Source: an uncultured Litoreibacter sp. (lineage in GTDB: Bacteria > Pseudomonadota > Alphaproteobacteria > Rhodobacterales > Rhodobacteraceae). Taken from it: DNA of 64,000 nt. Every line of letters begins with the position of its first letter. The first letter of the stretch is position 1. The stretch covers positions 1,046,844 to 1,110,843 of the forward strand of contig NZ_CANKWO010000001.1 of the NCBI RefSeq assembly GCF_947487515.1. Reading direction: 5' to 3'. This document shows, one piece after another, positions 34,283 to 43,322 of this stretch. A program made the translations under genes and the position numbers. The notes under the pieces are model-generated. The model was given only the letters and a program-made list of their open reading frames with translations. It ran no database searches and was not told where the DNA came from.

Positions 34283-34984
34283 TTAAACGGAGCGCGTAAT
34301 CCCACCGTCCACGCGGATGTTTTGGCCCGTAATATAGGCACCCCCTTCTGACGCGAGAAAGGCGACGACACTTGCGATCTCGTTCAACGAGTTCCCGTAG
34401 CGCCCCATTGGGATCATTGAGCGGAACTCTTCTTTCTCTGGCAGGCTATCAATGAAACCTGGCAGGACGTTGTTCATGCGAATGTTCTCAGCCGCGTATT
34501 TGTCTGCAAACAATTTGCTAAAGGCCGCAAGCCCAGCCCGCATGACACCAGAAGTCGGGAAGACAGGATTGGGTTCAAAGGCCGCAAAGGTCGAAATGTT
34601 GATGATTGCGCCGCCGCCTTGCTTTTGCATGATCGGCGTAACCATTCTTGAAGGACGTACTGCGTTGAGGAAATAGACCTCCATTCCTTCGTGCCAATCG
34701 TCATCAGTCAGGTCCAAAACAGGGGCGCGGGGACCATGCCCTGCAGAGTTCACAAGAACATCGATGCGCCCCCACCGATCCATTGCCAAATCCACAAGTT
34801 TTTGTAGATCATCCTCGGATCGGTTGGTTCCGGTCACACCAAGGCCGCCTAGCTCCTTGGCCAAGGCTTCCCCCTTTCCCGAGGAGGATAAAATACCCAC
34901 CTTGAAACCATCCGCGGCCAAGGCCCTTGCGCTATCTGCGCCCATGCCAGACCCGCCCGCCGTGATAAGTGCAACTTTAGTCAT
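34283..34984 (-). CDS. SDR-family oxidoreductase, noncanonical active site
   Basis: 233 residues from the ATG that follows AAGGGAG (a TTG start two codons earlier is the alternative). VALITAGGSGMGADSARALA is the cofactor motif, NSAGHG replaces NNAG, and ISTFAAFEPNPVFPTSG covers the active-site region. Aligning by eye, the catalytic Tyr-x-x-x-Lys is occupied by Ser and Arg (SGVMRAG). The C-terminal SDR block GGAYITGQNIRVDGG is normal. Last gene of the ten-gene catabolic set, six bases after the epimerase-like gene. Probably a dehydrogenase with altered chemistry or a nonenzymatic relative. Confidence 0.82.
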   Translation of the reverse strand: MTKVALITAGGSGMGADSARALAADGFKVGILSSSGKGEALAKELGGLGVTGTNRSEDDLQKLVDLAMDRWGRIDVLVNSAGHGPRAPVLDLTDDDWHEGMEVYFLNAVRPSRMVTPIMQKQGGGAIINISTFAAFEPNPVFPTSGVMRAGLAAFSKLFADKYAAENIRMNNVLPGFIDSLPEKEEFRSMIPMGRYGNSLNEIASVVAFLASEGGAYITGQNIRVDGGITRSV

Positions 34985-34996
34985 TTCCAAACTCCC

Positions 34997-35836
34997 TTAT
35001 GATCTTGCGACATCGTCAGCGTTCAGGTTCAGATGTGCGACGCCGCTGTTGCCCAGCTCGACCGCGGCAAACGGGCCGCCGTGATATGTGTTTCCTGGAT
35101 TCTTGGGATCAAGCGGTTCGTTCTCAGCGTATATATTGGCCGCAAACTGTTCTGCGTTATCCTTTGGTGTGTACCCGAGGTGATGTGCCTTGCTGTTATC
35201 TACCGGTGCTCGGTCGTTGTCGGAAACGCCGTAGACAACCGAGAAACCGGTGATCGGCGTATCAATACTGCGTTGCACCAGCTGGATGAGGTCGTCATAT
35301 GATAACCATGTCCCTACGGCACGGGGGTTGGACACCTGCGCACATGACAAAATACGCATACAGACGGATTCCAATCCGCGTTTATCCCAGTACAAGCTTG
35401 CCAAATCCTCGGCAAAACACTTCGCCAACCCGTAAAAGGTATCCGGTTTATGTGGGGCGTCCGTTCCAATAAAATCAGTTTTCTTATGCATCCCAACCGC
35501 ATGGATCGACGACGCATAGACGACACGCCGCAGCTTGTTGCGATGAGCGGCTTCCCAGATATTATAGGCCCCGATGAAATTCGGCCCCAGCAAGGTTTCA
35601 AAGGGCGCTTCATCGCCAATCGCTCCGAAATGGACAACCATGTCCGCCCCCTCAAGAAGGGCAACCATCGCATCGAGATCGGTCAAATCGGCTTGAACAT
35701 AGGTTTCGTTGGCATGCAGTTGGGCCGGTGCAGCAATGATGTCGGTTGAGGTGAACTCATCACACATCTTGGACAAAGGTTCGCGCAGGTAAGACCCCAG
35801 TCGGCCAGCGGCTCCGGTCAGGACAAGTTTCTTCAT
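34997..35836 (-). CDS. NAD-dependent epimerase/dehydratase family, uronate dehydrogenase-like
   Basis: 279 residues, extended SDR. LTGAAGRLGSYLREPL binds NAD; HFGAIGDEAPFETLLGPN, SSIHAVG and YGLAKCFAEDLASLYWDKRG contain the catalytic Ser and Tyr-x-x-x-Lys; VVYGVSDNDRAPVDN follows. This order matches uronate dehydrogenases that oxidise galacturonate or glucuronate to aldarolactones. In this operon the true substrate may be another aldehyde or cyclic hemiacetal. Three bases separate it from the aminotransferase. Confidence 0.8.
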   Translation of the reverse strand: MKKLVLTGAAGRLGSYLREPLSKMCDEFTSTDIIAAPAQLHANETYVQADLTDLDAMVALLEGADMVVHFGAIGDEAPFETLLGPNFIGAYNIWEAAHRNKLRRVVYASSIHAVGMHKKTDFIGTDAPHKPDTFYGLAKCFAEDLASLYWDKRGLESVCMRILSCAQVSNPRAVGTWLSYDDLIQLVQRSIDTPITGFSVVYGVSDNDRAPVDNSKAHHLGYTPKDNAEQFAANIYAENEPLDPKNPGNTYHGGPFAAVELGNSGVAHLNLNADDVARS

Positions 35837-35839
35837 AGC

Positions 35840-37051
35840 TCAGGTCTTTCGTTTGAGTTTGGCAACGGAAGCGGCGATCCTATCCATTGCGTGATTGAGC
35901 ACCCCTGTTGAGGCCGCTGTAGAAATTCGAAAAAATGGTGAAAGTTCATATGCACTGCCAGGCACTGCAGCAATGCCGGCGTCTCGTAGAATATACCCCG
36001 TGATAGCAGCGTCATCCTCAAGGGTTTCACCTGCTTCGGTTTCAGCCCCTATTAGACCTGCGCAGCCGATCAACCCGTAGAACGCACCCCCAGGCGGGTC
36101 GAGCGTTAAGCCGTCGATCTGGGCCACGCGGTCAACAACCAAGTCGCGACGCGCCTCAAATTCTTTGGTGAAGGCGCGGACTGCATCTTGCGGGCCATTT
36201 AATGCGGCGGCGGCAGCGGCTTGTGCGATAGCACAGGCCCCAGAACAAATTTGGCTTTGCACTTTGGTCATCGCGGCAATTAGGGGTTTGGGGCCAGCGC
36301 CGTACCCAATGCGCCACCCCGTCATAGCATAAGCTTTCGAGACACCATTAACAGTCAACGTACGGTCTTTAAAAGAAGGGTTCGCTGCCGCAAAGGACCG
36401 GAACGTCCGCCCGTCAAATAGAATATGTTCGTAGATTTCATCAGATAGGATCAGAACATCGGGGTGCCGTTCCAAAACCGCCCCAAGTGCCTGTAGATCG
36501 TCATCGGTATAGACTGCTCCCGCAGGATTAGACGGCAAATTCAACATGATCCAGCGCGTCTTTGATGTAATCGCCGCCTCTAGTTGTTCCGGCGACAAAC
36601 GAAAGCCGTTCTCAGCGGGGCACTTCAGCGCCACAGCCTGACCACCCAGAATGAGCACGATGTCCTTATACTGCCCAAAGTACGGCGCACACATCAGCAC
36701 CTCATCGTCCTGCTCAAGCGTAGCCATCATCGCGTTGAACAAAACCTGCTTTGCTCCGTTCGAGACGATCACCTCATTTACCGCATAAGATAGACTGTTT
36801 TCACGGACGAGTTTATCCACGACCGCCTGTCGCATCTCCAATGTTCCATTGGTCGGAGGATAGCGTGTCTGGCCGCGCAAAGCTGCTTGATGTGCCGCAG
36901 CAATAATATGAGGCGGCGTGTCGAAATCCGGTTCACCCAGCCCAAGGTCGATGACGTCTTCACCGCGCGCCTTGGCCTCTTTCGCAGCTTGACTGACCCA
37001 CGCAGAGGCCGAAGGTTTCACCGGCTCCAGCCGAGAGGCCGCGAACTTCAC
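35840..37051 (-). CDS. PLP-dependent class I/II aminotransferase (aspartate aminotransferase-like)
   Basis: 403 residues. PLP-binding pattern of the subgroup Igamma enzymes: DLGLGEPDFDTPPHI, LNLPSNPAGAVY with the conserved Asn and Pro, LSDEIYEHI with Asp/Tyr, the Schiff-base lysine in VNGVSKAYAMTGWRIGYG, and the substrate-carboxylate Arg in FFRISTAAS near the C-terminus. Transfers an amino group between an amino acid and a 2-oxo acid. In the operon it overlaps the aldolase gene by four bases, suggesting that it produces the 2-oxo acid that the aldolase cleaves. Confidence 0.9.
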   Translation of the reverse strand: MKFAASRLEPVKPSASAWVSQAAKEAKARGEDVIDLGLGEPDFDTPPHIIAAAHQAALRGQTRYPPTNGTLEMRQAVVDKLVRENSLSYAVNEVIVSNGAKQVLFNAMMATLEQDDEVLMCAPYFGQYKDIVLILGGQAVALKCPAENGFRLSPEQLEAAITSKTRWIMLNLPSNPAGAVYTDDDLQALGAVLERHPDVLILSDEIYEHILFDGRTFRSFAAANPSFKDRTLTVNGVSKAYAMTGWRIGYGAGPKPLIAAMTKVQSQICSGACAIAQAAAAAALNGPQDAVRAFTKEFEARRDLVVDRVAQIDGLTLDPPGGAFYGLIGCAGLIGAETEAGETLEDDAAITGYILRDAGIAAVPGSAYELSPFFRISTAASTGVLNHAMDRIAASVAKLKRKT

Positions 37052-37821
37052 GACAGCCCACCTTTGACGGTCGCAAGCAACTGATCTGATGCCTTTGCCA
37101 ATAGGCTGGCATCAGTACCGCAAGCCACGAATGTGAAGCCCTCGTTCAACAGCTCCGTAGCGAAGGCCGGATCAAGAACCAAAGTCCCCACAGGCACCCC
37201 TTTTGCTATCAGTTTTTGTGCAGCGGGTTTAATCAGTGACCAAACTTCGGGGTCCATCGGCTTACCGACTTTTCCAATGTCTGCTGCAATATCAGCCGGC
37301 CCAAAGAAAATGCCACTGATGCCGTCAACATCCGCAATGGCTTCGGCTTGTTGCAGCGCGTGGCGGGTTTCAAGTTGCAGCAACACCGTGGTTTCATCTT
37401 CAACACGCGCGACATAATCAGTTACTCGCCCGAATTTGGTTGCCCGTGTGGCACCGGAGACACCGCGAACGCCATGTGGGGGATACCGTGTCGCGGCGAC
37501 CGCCATCTTGGCCTCTTCCACCGATTGGATCATCGGGAACAAAATACCCGGTGCACCGAGATCCAGCAGGCGCTTCACCGCAACCGCATCGTTCCACTGG
37601 ACGCGTACAATTGCCGTTGTGTTGCTTGCCTCAAAAGCTTGCAGCTGCCCCAAAACGCTGAAGTAATCATTGGGGCTGTGCTCCATGTCGATCAGTGCCC
37701 AGTCATACCCTGCAGGTGCTGTGACTTCGGCAACAAAGTTGCTGCATAGGCTGATCCAAAGACCAACCTGCTTGCGGCCCATCCTTAGGGCTTGAGTGAA
37801 CGCATTTGATGGCAACTTCAT
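37048..37821 (-). CDS. HpcH/HpaI-type aldolase
   Basis: Class II pyruvate aldolase of 257 residues that cleaves 4-hydroxy-2-oxo acids (or 2-keto-3-deoxy sugar acids) into pyruvate and an aldehyde. Key features: VGLWISLCSNFVAEV, DWALIDMEHSPND with the catalytic His, RVQWNDAVAVKRLLDLGAPG, FPMIQSVEEAK, the metal ligands Glu in LLQLETRHAL and Asp in FFGPADIAADIG. One base overlaps the FAD oxidoreductase gene and four the aminotransferase gene. Confidence 0.9.
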   Translation of the reverse strand: MKLPSNAFTQALRMGRKQVGLWISLCSNFVAEVTAPAGYDWALIDMEHSPNDYFSVLGQLQAFEASNTTAIVRVQWNDAVAVKRLLDLGAPGILFPMIQSVEEAKMAVAATRYPPHGVRGVSGATRATKFGRVTDYVARVEDETTVLLQLETRHALQQAEAIADVDGISGIFFGPADIAADIGKVGKPMDPEVWSLIKPAAQKLIAKGVPVGTLVLDPAFATELLNEGFTFVACGTDASLLAKASDQLLATVKGGLS

Positions 37822-39032
37822 TAGATAACAGCCTTCTCAATAATTTTGCGACCTGCGGGAATACGGTCAAAATGGAACTGCGACATATCAAGGGTTTTAT
37901 AGGCGCCATGAACCATGATCTCGGCGGTTCCGCGCCCCATGGCAGGGGATTGTTGCAATCCATGACCGGAGAACCCGTTGAGGAAGAAAAAGTTTTCAAC
38001 CTCGGTATGCGGCCCCAAAATGGCGTTGTGATCAAACGTGTTGTAGGCGTAATGGCCCGCCCATTCAGATTGAACTTTGATGGCCTCAAATTGCGGGATC
38101 CGGGTCGCAAGTATAGGCCACACATGGCTTTCCCAGATTGAAAAATCCATCCCGAAGTCATCGTAGTCGACGGCGGGATCAATATCGGAATGCCCGCCAC
38201 ATTGGTATGTTCCGCCACCGTTCTCGCGCACGTGCACACCTGACGGATCAATCGTCAACGGCAGGTCCTGATCAAGCGGCTGTTCAGCAGAAAAAATCCA
38301 CGAGAACCGTTTGCGTGGTTCGACAGGAACTTTGATGCCCGCCATTTCAGACGTCCGAGTAGCACGAGGACCCGAAGCGTTTAGCACCTGACCACAGGCA
38401 ACCACCTCACCCGACTTCAACGTAACGCTGTCGACTTTGGTGCCCGCAGCGTTCTTCGTTATCGCGACGACTTCGTTCTCGATATACTCGACGCCGCGCT
38501 CACGCGCAGATTTGCGCCACCAATCAAAGACCGCAGTAGCGTCCCACAGCCCTTCGTCCACCAGATTGATGGACCCCAAAACAATATCCTCGACATTGTA
38601 GAACGGGTAAGCAGCCTTGATCTCGGCGGCGGTCATTAACTGGGTCGCCGCGCCAGCCGCCATTTGGGTTTTCTGACTTTCCCGCAGCACATCGGCAAAA
38701 TCATTATTGTCTGCCAGATACATGTAACCAAAGGATCGGATCGAAAGTTCTGGCACCCGATCGTCATTGCCCATGTAGCGCGGCAGGTTCTTTACGAAGT
38801 CGGCGGCGAATTGGCTAATGCGTACGTTCAATTCACCCGAGAACTGTTGGCGCATGCAGGAATTGGTGTGCATGGTCGAGGTGTTCTCATAGGTCAGGTC
38901 TCGGTCAACGACCAAGACACTGCCGTCAAAATCCTTATCATCTGTCAGAAACCACGCCGCAGAGGCGCCCATAATAGCGCCTCCGATGATCACGACATCA
39001 TAAGATGATTGTTTGGGCGCTTGTGCCTTCAT
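37821..39032 (-). CDS. FAD-dependent amino-acid/sarcosine oxidase-like oxidoreductase
   Basis: 403 residues, DAO superfamily. FAD-binding DVVIIGGAIMGASAAWFLTD, then STMHTNSCMRQQFSGE, ASGPRATRTSEMAG, and C-terminal FLNGFSGHGLQQSPAMGRG that also contacts FAD; the last is typical of the FOXRED1/glycine oxidase branch. Oxidises a secondary or primary amine next to a carboxylate. It overlaps hyuB by four bases, so hydrolysis of a cyclic amide by the hydantoinase could feed it an N-substituted amino acid; inference. Confidence 0.87.
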   Translation of the reverse strand: MKAQAPKQSSYDVVIIGGAIMGASAAWFLTDDKDFDGSVLVVDRDLTYENTSTMHTNSCMRQQFSGELNVRISQFAADFVKNLPRYMGNDDRVPELSIRSFGYMYLADNNDFADVLRESQKTQMAAGAATQLMTAAEIKAAYPFYNVEDIVLGSINLVDEGLWDATAVFDWWRKSARERGVEYIENEVVAITKNAAGTKVDSVTLKSGEVVACGQVLNASGPRATRTSEMAGIKVPVEPRKRFSWIFSAEQPLDQDLPLTIDPSGVHVRENGGGTYQCGGHSDIDPAVDYDDFGMDFSIWESHVWPILATRIPQFEAIKVQSEWAGHYAYNTFDHNAILGPHTEVENFFFLNGFSGHGLQQSPAMGRGTAEIMVHGAYKTLDMSQFHFDRIPAGRKIIEKAVI

Positions 39033-40738
39033 AGGACACCGCCTTTAGCGACTGCGGCTTCAACCTCAGCGATATCTTTTGCAGATAGGTTGTATTCCGA
39101 GGCGGCCGTTTCTGCGGAAATATAGCCCCTTGCCAAGTCGCGCTTTACAAGATCGATTGACCGTTCGGACGGATCGCCATACCCAGCGCCACCGGGGAAC
39201 GCCATGATAACACGTTCACCATGTGGGACGAATTGTTTGCCCTTCACATGCATCTTTGCACCGTCACTACGCACAATCGTCGTGTGCGCACCGTCCTTGC
39301 CTCCGCGACGCCCCCGTGCGGGATGTTCGCCACGATCAAACATGGCCTGAATATCAAACTCATGCCCTTCTTGCGCGCCAACTTCCATGTACTGACCAAG
39401 GCCCCCACGGGTTTTCCCCGCCCCACCTGAATCTGGTCGGAGCTCTTTGCGCCAGATGATGACGGGGCCTGCGTGTTCTGTGGCCTCAATCGGCATTGTC
39501 ATCACACCCGAAGGAAAGGCCGTGGCATTCAAGCCGTCGTGTTCGGGGCGCGCGCCAGAGCCGCCAGAGTTGAATGTCAAAACTTCAGATCGGCGTGCAT
39601 TTTCCGGTGCAGGGGCATCCATGCGTGGACGCAAAGAAACTTGGAAATTGCATAGGCACCCTGCCCCTTCGGCCGGAACCAACCCTGGAACGATTTTGTC
39701 GAATGCATCATAGACCGCATCAGGTACAAAATGCCCCACGATATGCCGCAAGGCCACCGGTGCGGGATGCAGCGCGTTGACGATGGAGTTCTCCGGCGCA
39801 GTAATTTCAAACGGGGCCAAAGATGCGGCGTTGTTTGGGATCTCCGGCGCTATCGCCACCTTAAGCGCGTAACACGCATAGGCTTTCGCATAGACCAGCG
39901 GACAATTGATGCCCTTTTTATCCAGTCCGGAAGAGCCAGAGAAGTCGGACACGATCTTGTCGCCTTCAACGCTGACCTTCACCTTAAGTGTGATCGGACG
40001 ATCAAATCCATCCATTGTCATCTCGCCCTGCGCTGCTTTTTGTGGCAGCGCTGCGATACGCTCAATCGTAGCACGGCGAGAGTTATCAAGGATGAACTCG
40101 GCAATGCCATCGAGATGATCAAGTTCAAATTCGTCCATCATATCGATCAAACGACGATGGCCGATTTCGTTGCAAGTTGCCAACGCATAGATGTCACCGA
40201 TCAATTGATCTGGCTCACGAACGTTGCCGCGAATGATGCTGACCAGAGTTTTGTCGACCTCGCCTTTGTCGGCGAATTTCATGATTGGAATGTAGAGACC
40301 TTCTTCATAGACGGACTGCGCGTCTGCCCCAAACCCGCGTCCGCCAATATCTACGATATGCGCTGTGCAGGCGAAGAACCCGACCAATACATCGTTGTGA
40401 AACGAAGGTGTCACCATAGTGATATCATGCAGATGGCCTGTGCCTTCCCATGGGTCATTGGTGATATATACGTCTCCGTCCGCGATGTTTTGCCGCCCGA
40501 TCCGGCGGATGAAATGTGCCACGGCATCTGCCATCGCGTTTACATGACCCGGAGTGCCAGTGACGGCCTGCGCCAGCATCTGCCCCTGCGTGTCATAGAC
40601 ACCGGCAGACAAATCACCCGCCTCTCGGACGGATGTAGAAAAGGCAGTTCGCACAAGCGCCTGCGCCTGCTCTTCGACGACCGAAATCATTCGGTTCCAC
40701 ATAACTTGATATGCGACTTTTGAATGTTCTTGTGCCAT
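39029..40738 (-). CDS. hyuB: hydantoinase/oxoprolinase B subunit
   Basis: 569 residues. Characteristic opening VAYQVMWNRMISVVEEQAQ, then REAGDLSAGVYDTQGQMLAQ, ITNDPWEGTGHLHDITMVTP and the C-terminal FVPHGERVIMAFPGGAGYGDPSERS. With HyuA it forms an ATP-dependent ring-opening amidohydrolase for hydantoins, N-methylhydantoin or 5-oxoproline; some relatives carboxylate ketones. AAGGATAACC stands before the ATG, four bases after hyuA. The substrate is unknown. Confidence 0.93.
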   Translation of the reverse strand: MAQEHSKVAYQVMWNRMISVVEEQAQALVRTAFSTSVREAGDLSAGVYDTQGQMLAQAVTGTPGHVNAMADAVAHFIRRIGRQNIADGDVYITNDPWEGTGHLHDITMVTPSFHNDVLVGFFACTAHIVDIGGRGFGADAQSVYEEGLYIPIMKFADKGEVDKTLVSIIRGNVREPDQLIGDIYALATCNEIGHRRLIDMMDEFELDHLDGIAEFILDNSRRATIERIAALPQKAAQGEMTMDGFDRPITLKVKVSVEGDKIVSDFSGSSGLDKKGINCPLVYAKAYACYALKVAIAPEIPNNAASLAPFEITAPENSIVNALHPAPVALRHIVGHFVPDAVYDAFDKIVPGLVPAEGAGCLCNFQVSLRPRMDAPAPENARRSEVLTFNSGGSGARPEHDGLNATAFPSGVMTMPIEATEHAGPVIIWRKELRPDSGGAGKTRGGLGQYMEVGAQEGHEFDIQAMFDRGEHPARGRRGGKDGAHTTIVRSDGAKMHVKGKQFVPHGERVIMAFPGGAGYGDPSERSIDLVKRDLARGYISAETAASEYNLSAKDIAEVEAAVAKGGVL

Positions 40739-40742
40739 TGGG

Positions 40743-42821
40743 TTATCCTTTCACGACCACGTCGATACAGCCATCAGGTTGACGGATTGCATCACGGCTT
40801 GCCGGTACAATGATGGTGGTTTCATCTTCGATCACTGCGACGGGGCCCGCGGCGCGTTGACCCGTGGCCATATCGAAGCGGTTGACGATTTGCGCATCCA
40901 AGTATTTGGCCGAAGCCGCGTCGAACAACGGTCGCTGACCCGTGGCCTTTGCCGTGTCGGCGCCACTGGTTTCATCCATACGTTCGACTTTTTCGGGCGG
41001 TGTTGTGGCATTGACCGACCAAACAGTAATTTCAATGTCCATGCCCTCCACCGGACGGCCAAAAAGCTTGGTGTAGTCTTCGATGAACCGCGCCTCGAAG
41101 GTATCAACGTCGGGATTCATCGCTTGCTCTTCAGTCAGCTCAATCGGGATTTCCCAGCCCTGACCTGTGTAGCGCATGTAGACTTTGAACTCAGACAGGA
41201 TCGGGCTAACCTCATCGCAGGTGCGCACAAAACCTGTGGCTTCAGACTTTAGGTCAGTCAGCAGTGACTTGATCCGGTCCCCGTCAAAATCGCTAAGCGT
41301 CATGTAAACAGAGCGGTTGGCCTCAAATGAGAACGGTGCACGTAGAAAACCAATAGCAGAACCCACCCCTGCCCCGGGCGGAACCAACAAACGTTCAACC
41401 CCCAGTTTCTCACAAAGACGACCAGCATGCAGCGGTGCAGCGCCGCCAAAGGCGATCATGGTGTATTCGGAAAGGTCTTCGCCGTTCTCAACGGCATGAA
41501 CGCGCGCTGCGTTGGCCATGTTTTCGTCAACCACTTCGGCCACCCCAAAGGCAGCTTCGACCGCGTCCATGTCCAAGGGGCTACCTACGACTTTGGTCAA
41601 TGCGTTTTTGGATGCGTCAGGGTGAAGTTTGATTGAGCCTCCTGCAAAATTTTCTGGGTCAAGCTTCCCAAGGACCAAATCTGCATCTGTCACCCCCGGG
41701 CGTTCGCCCCCGCGCCCGTAGCACGCAGGCCCGGGTTCGGACCCCGCACTTTCGGGCCCAACTCGGATCTGATGCATCGCATCAACATGAGCAAGACTGC
41801 CGCCTCCAGCCCCAATTTCAACCATATCAATGACCGGAATAGAGATGGGCATTCCAGAGCCCTTCTTGAAGCGGTAGGTCCGTGCCACTTCGAACACGCG
41901 GCTGGTCTTTGGTGTTTGGTTCTTAATCAGGCAAATTTTCGCGGTGGTGCCACCCATGTCAAAGGACAGCACTTTGTCCAAACCATATCGCGCGGCGATA
42001 TGTGCGGCGAATACAGCGCCACCAGCTGGGCCGGATTCGACCAAACGTACAGGGAAGTCAGCGGCGTTTTGAATGGAAATGATGCCCCCGCCCGAATGCA
42101 TTAAGAAGATGCGGCAGGCAACGCCTTCATCCTTCAGGCGGTCTTCAAGGCGGCCTAGGTAAGACGCCATCAGCGGCTTGATATACGCGTTTGCAACCAC
42201 GGTATTGAAGCGTTCGTATTCCCGCATCTGCGGGCTGACCTCAGACGAGATCGACACCGACACATCGGGAAGCTTTTCCGCGAGGACTTCCCGTACAAGC
42301 TGCTCATGAGCAGGGTTCAAGTAAGAATGAATGAGGCCCACCGCAACGGATTCGTAGTTCCCTTTGGCCACCTTATCGACAACCGCTTCGACATCGGCGC
42401 GGTTCAGTTCAACTAGAATATCGCCATTTGCATCCACACGGCCCGGAACGGTGTATCGCATATGTCGAGGCAAAAGCGGATCAGGCAGGTTGAGGTTCAG
42501 ATCATATTGCTCAAACCGGCTTTCGGTCCGCATTTCGATGACGTCGCGAAAACCTTCAGTTGTGATCAATGCGGTTTTTGCGCCGCGACGTTCAATCAAT
42601 GCGTTGGTTGCGAGGGTTGTTCCGTGAATAATCTGCTCGATTTCGGCTGGCTTGATGCCGGCCTTTGCACAGACCTGTTGCATCCCGTCAATGATCGCAT
42701 TTTCCGGAGCTATATAGGTCGTCAAAACCTTGGTTGAAAAACTTTCACCCCCGCGTTCCAAAACAACGTCAGTAAAAGTTCCGCCAATATCGACACCCAA
42801 GCGGGTCGAGAAGGTTTTCAT
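40743..42821 (-). CDS. hyuA: hydantoinase/oxoprolinase A subunit
   Basis: About 692 residues from the ATG preceded by AAGGAAACTC (a longer frame reaches 42869 through the usp gene end). Actin-like ATPase fold: LGVDIGGTFTDVVL is the phosphate 1 loop, HGTTLATNALIERRGAKTAL is diagnostic, LSFDMGGTTAKICLI is phosphate 2, and AFGGAAPLHAGRLCEKLGV lies near the C-terminus. It supplies ATP-dependent activation to the ring opening carried out with HyuB, whose gene follows four bases later. UspA is 11 bases upstream. Confidence 0.93.
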   Translation of the reverse strand: MKTFSTRLGVDIGGTFTDVVLERGGESFSTKVLTTYIAPENAIIDGMQQVCAKAGIKPAEIEQIIHGTTLATNALIERRGAKTALITTEGFRDVIEMRTESRFEQYDLNLNLPDPLLPRHMRYTVPGRVDANGDILVELNRADVEAVVDKVAKGNYESVAVGLIHSYLNPAHEQLVREVLAEKLPDVSVSISSEVSPQMREYERFNTVVANAYIKPLMASYLGRLEDRLKDEGVACRIFLMHSGGGIISIQNAADFPVRLVESGPAGGAVFAAHIAARYGLDKVLSFDMGGTTAKICLIKNQTPKTSRVFEVARTYRFKKGSGMPISIPVIDMVEIGAGGGSLAHVDAMHQIRVGPESAGSEPGPACYGRGGERPGVTDADLVLGKLDPENFAGGSIKLHPDASKNALTKVVGSPLDMDAVEAAFGVAEVVDENMANAARVHAVENGEDLSEYTMIAFGGAAPLHAGRLCEKLGVERLLVPPGAGVGSAIGFLRAPFSFEANRSVYMTLSDFDGDRIKSLLTDLKSEATGFVRTCDEVSPILSEFKVYMRYTGQGWEIPIELTEEQAMNPDVDTFEARFIEDYTKLFGRPVEGMDIEITVWSVNATTPPEKVERMDETSGADTAKATGQRPLFDAASAKYLDAQIVNRFDMATGQRAAGPVAVIEDETTIIVPASRDAIRQPDGCIDVVVKG

Positions 42822-42832
42822 AGTGAGTTTCC

Positions 42833-43267
42833 TTAATTTTGGTTTGTGCGTACGACGAGAACAGTACAAGGGGCATGCCGCACAACACGTGCAGCCGTCA
42901 TGCCCAAGAGATAGTCTTTCATACCTTCTTTGTGGGCGGCCATCATAATCATATCGACCTCAAGTTCGCGCGCAGCATCGATCACTTTGGAGTAGGATCG
43001 CCCAGTTGTTACCTTGATGTCTTCTATTAAATCGTCAGGGACGTGCCGTTTGGCGACATCGGCAAGTTTGTTCTTCGCAGCCGATGCATATTGATTTTTC
43101 ACATCCTTGAAGCGGTCCACCATGGAGCTGTCAAAATCGATGTCCACAACATTCAACAAGATCAGTTTGGATGATGTGACCTGCGCATAAGTGACAGCTT
43201 CCGCCAGCAGATTTGCGCGGTCGGCTGCTTGGTGAAGGTCAATCGCGACCAGAATACGTTTTGTCAT
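42833..43267 (-). CDS. universal stress protein UspA family
   Basis: 144 residues from the ATG with AAGGGC upstream. N-terminal RILVAIDLHQAADRANLLAE, central KVIDAARELEVDMIMMAAHKEG, and the nucleotide-binding tail MKDYLLGMTAARVVRHAPCT, which keeps the G-2x-G-9x-G(S/T)-like spacing only loosely, so ATP binding is uncertain. Small Usp proteins are often encoded beside transporters and modulate them. Here it lies between the NhaC-type gene and hyuA, with a ten-base hairpin just upstream of it. Confidence 0.85.
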   Translation of the reverse strand: MTKRILVAIDLHQAADRANLLAEAVTYAQVTSSKLILLNVVDIDFDSSMVDRFKDVKNQYASAAKNKLADVAKRHVPDDLIEDIKVTTGRSYSKVIDAARELEVDMIMMAAHKEGMKDYLLGMTAARVVRHAPCTVLVVRTNQN

Positions 43268-43285
43268 GTGATGCCCTTTCAAGGA

Positions 43286-43313
43286 CGGCTCGGCGCCTTT
43301 TATCGCCGAGCCG
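43286..43313 (-). promoter_or_regulatory. perfect ten-base hairpin between nhaC-like and usp genes
   Basis: CGGCTCGGCG pairs with CGCCGAGCCG around an eight-base loop, in the 55 bases between the two genes. On the transcribed strand it is not followed by T residues, so a terminator is unlikely. It may protect the upstream transcript end or lower expression of the downstream genes after cleavage. Confidence 0.55.
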
Positions 43314-43322
43314 TTGACGCAG

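Noticed and set aside
34106..34351. 81-codon plus-strand frame after the amine oxidase gene
   Set aside because: Runs into the opposite-strand SDR gene and has no ribosome site or recognisable protein features.
39731..40723. Plus-strand 330-codon frame opposite hyuB
   Set aside because: Entirely within hyuB; no family resemblance.
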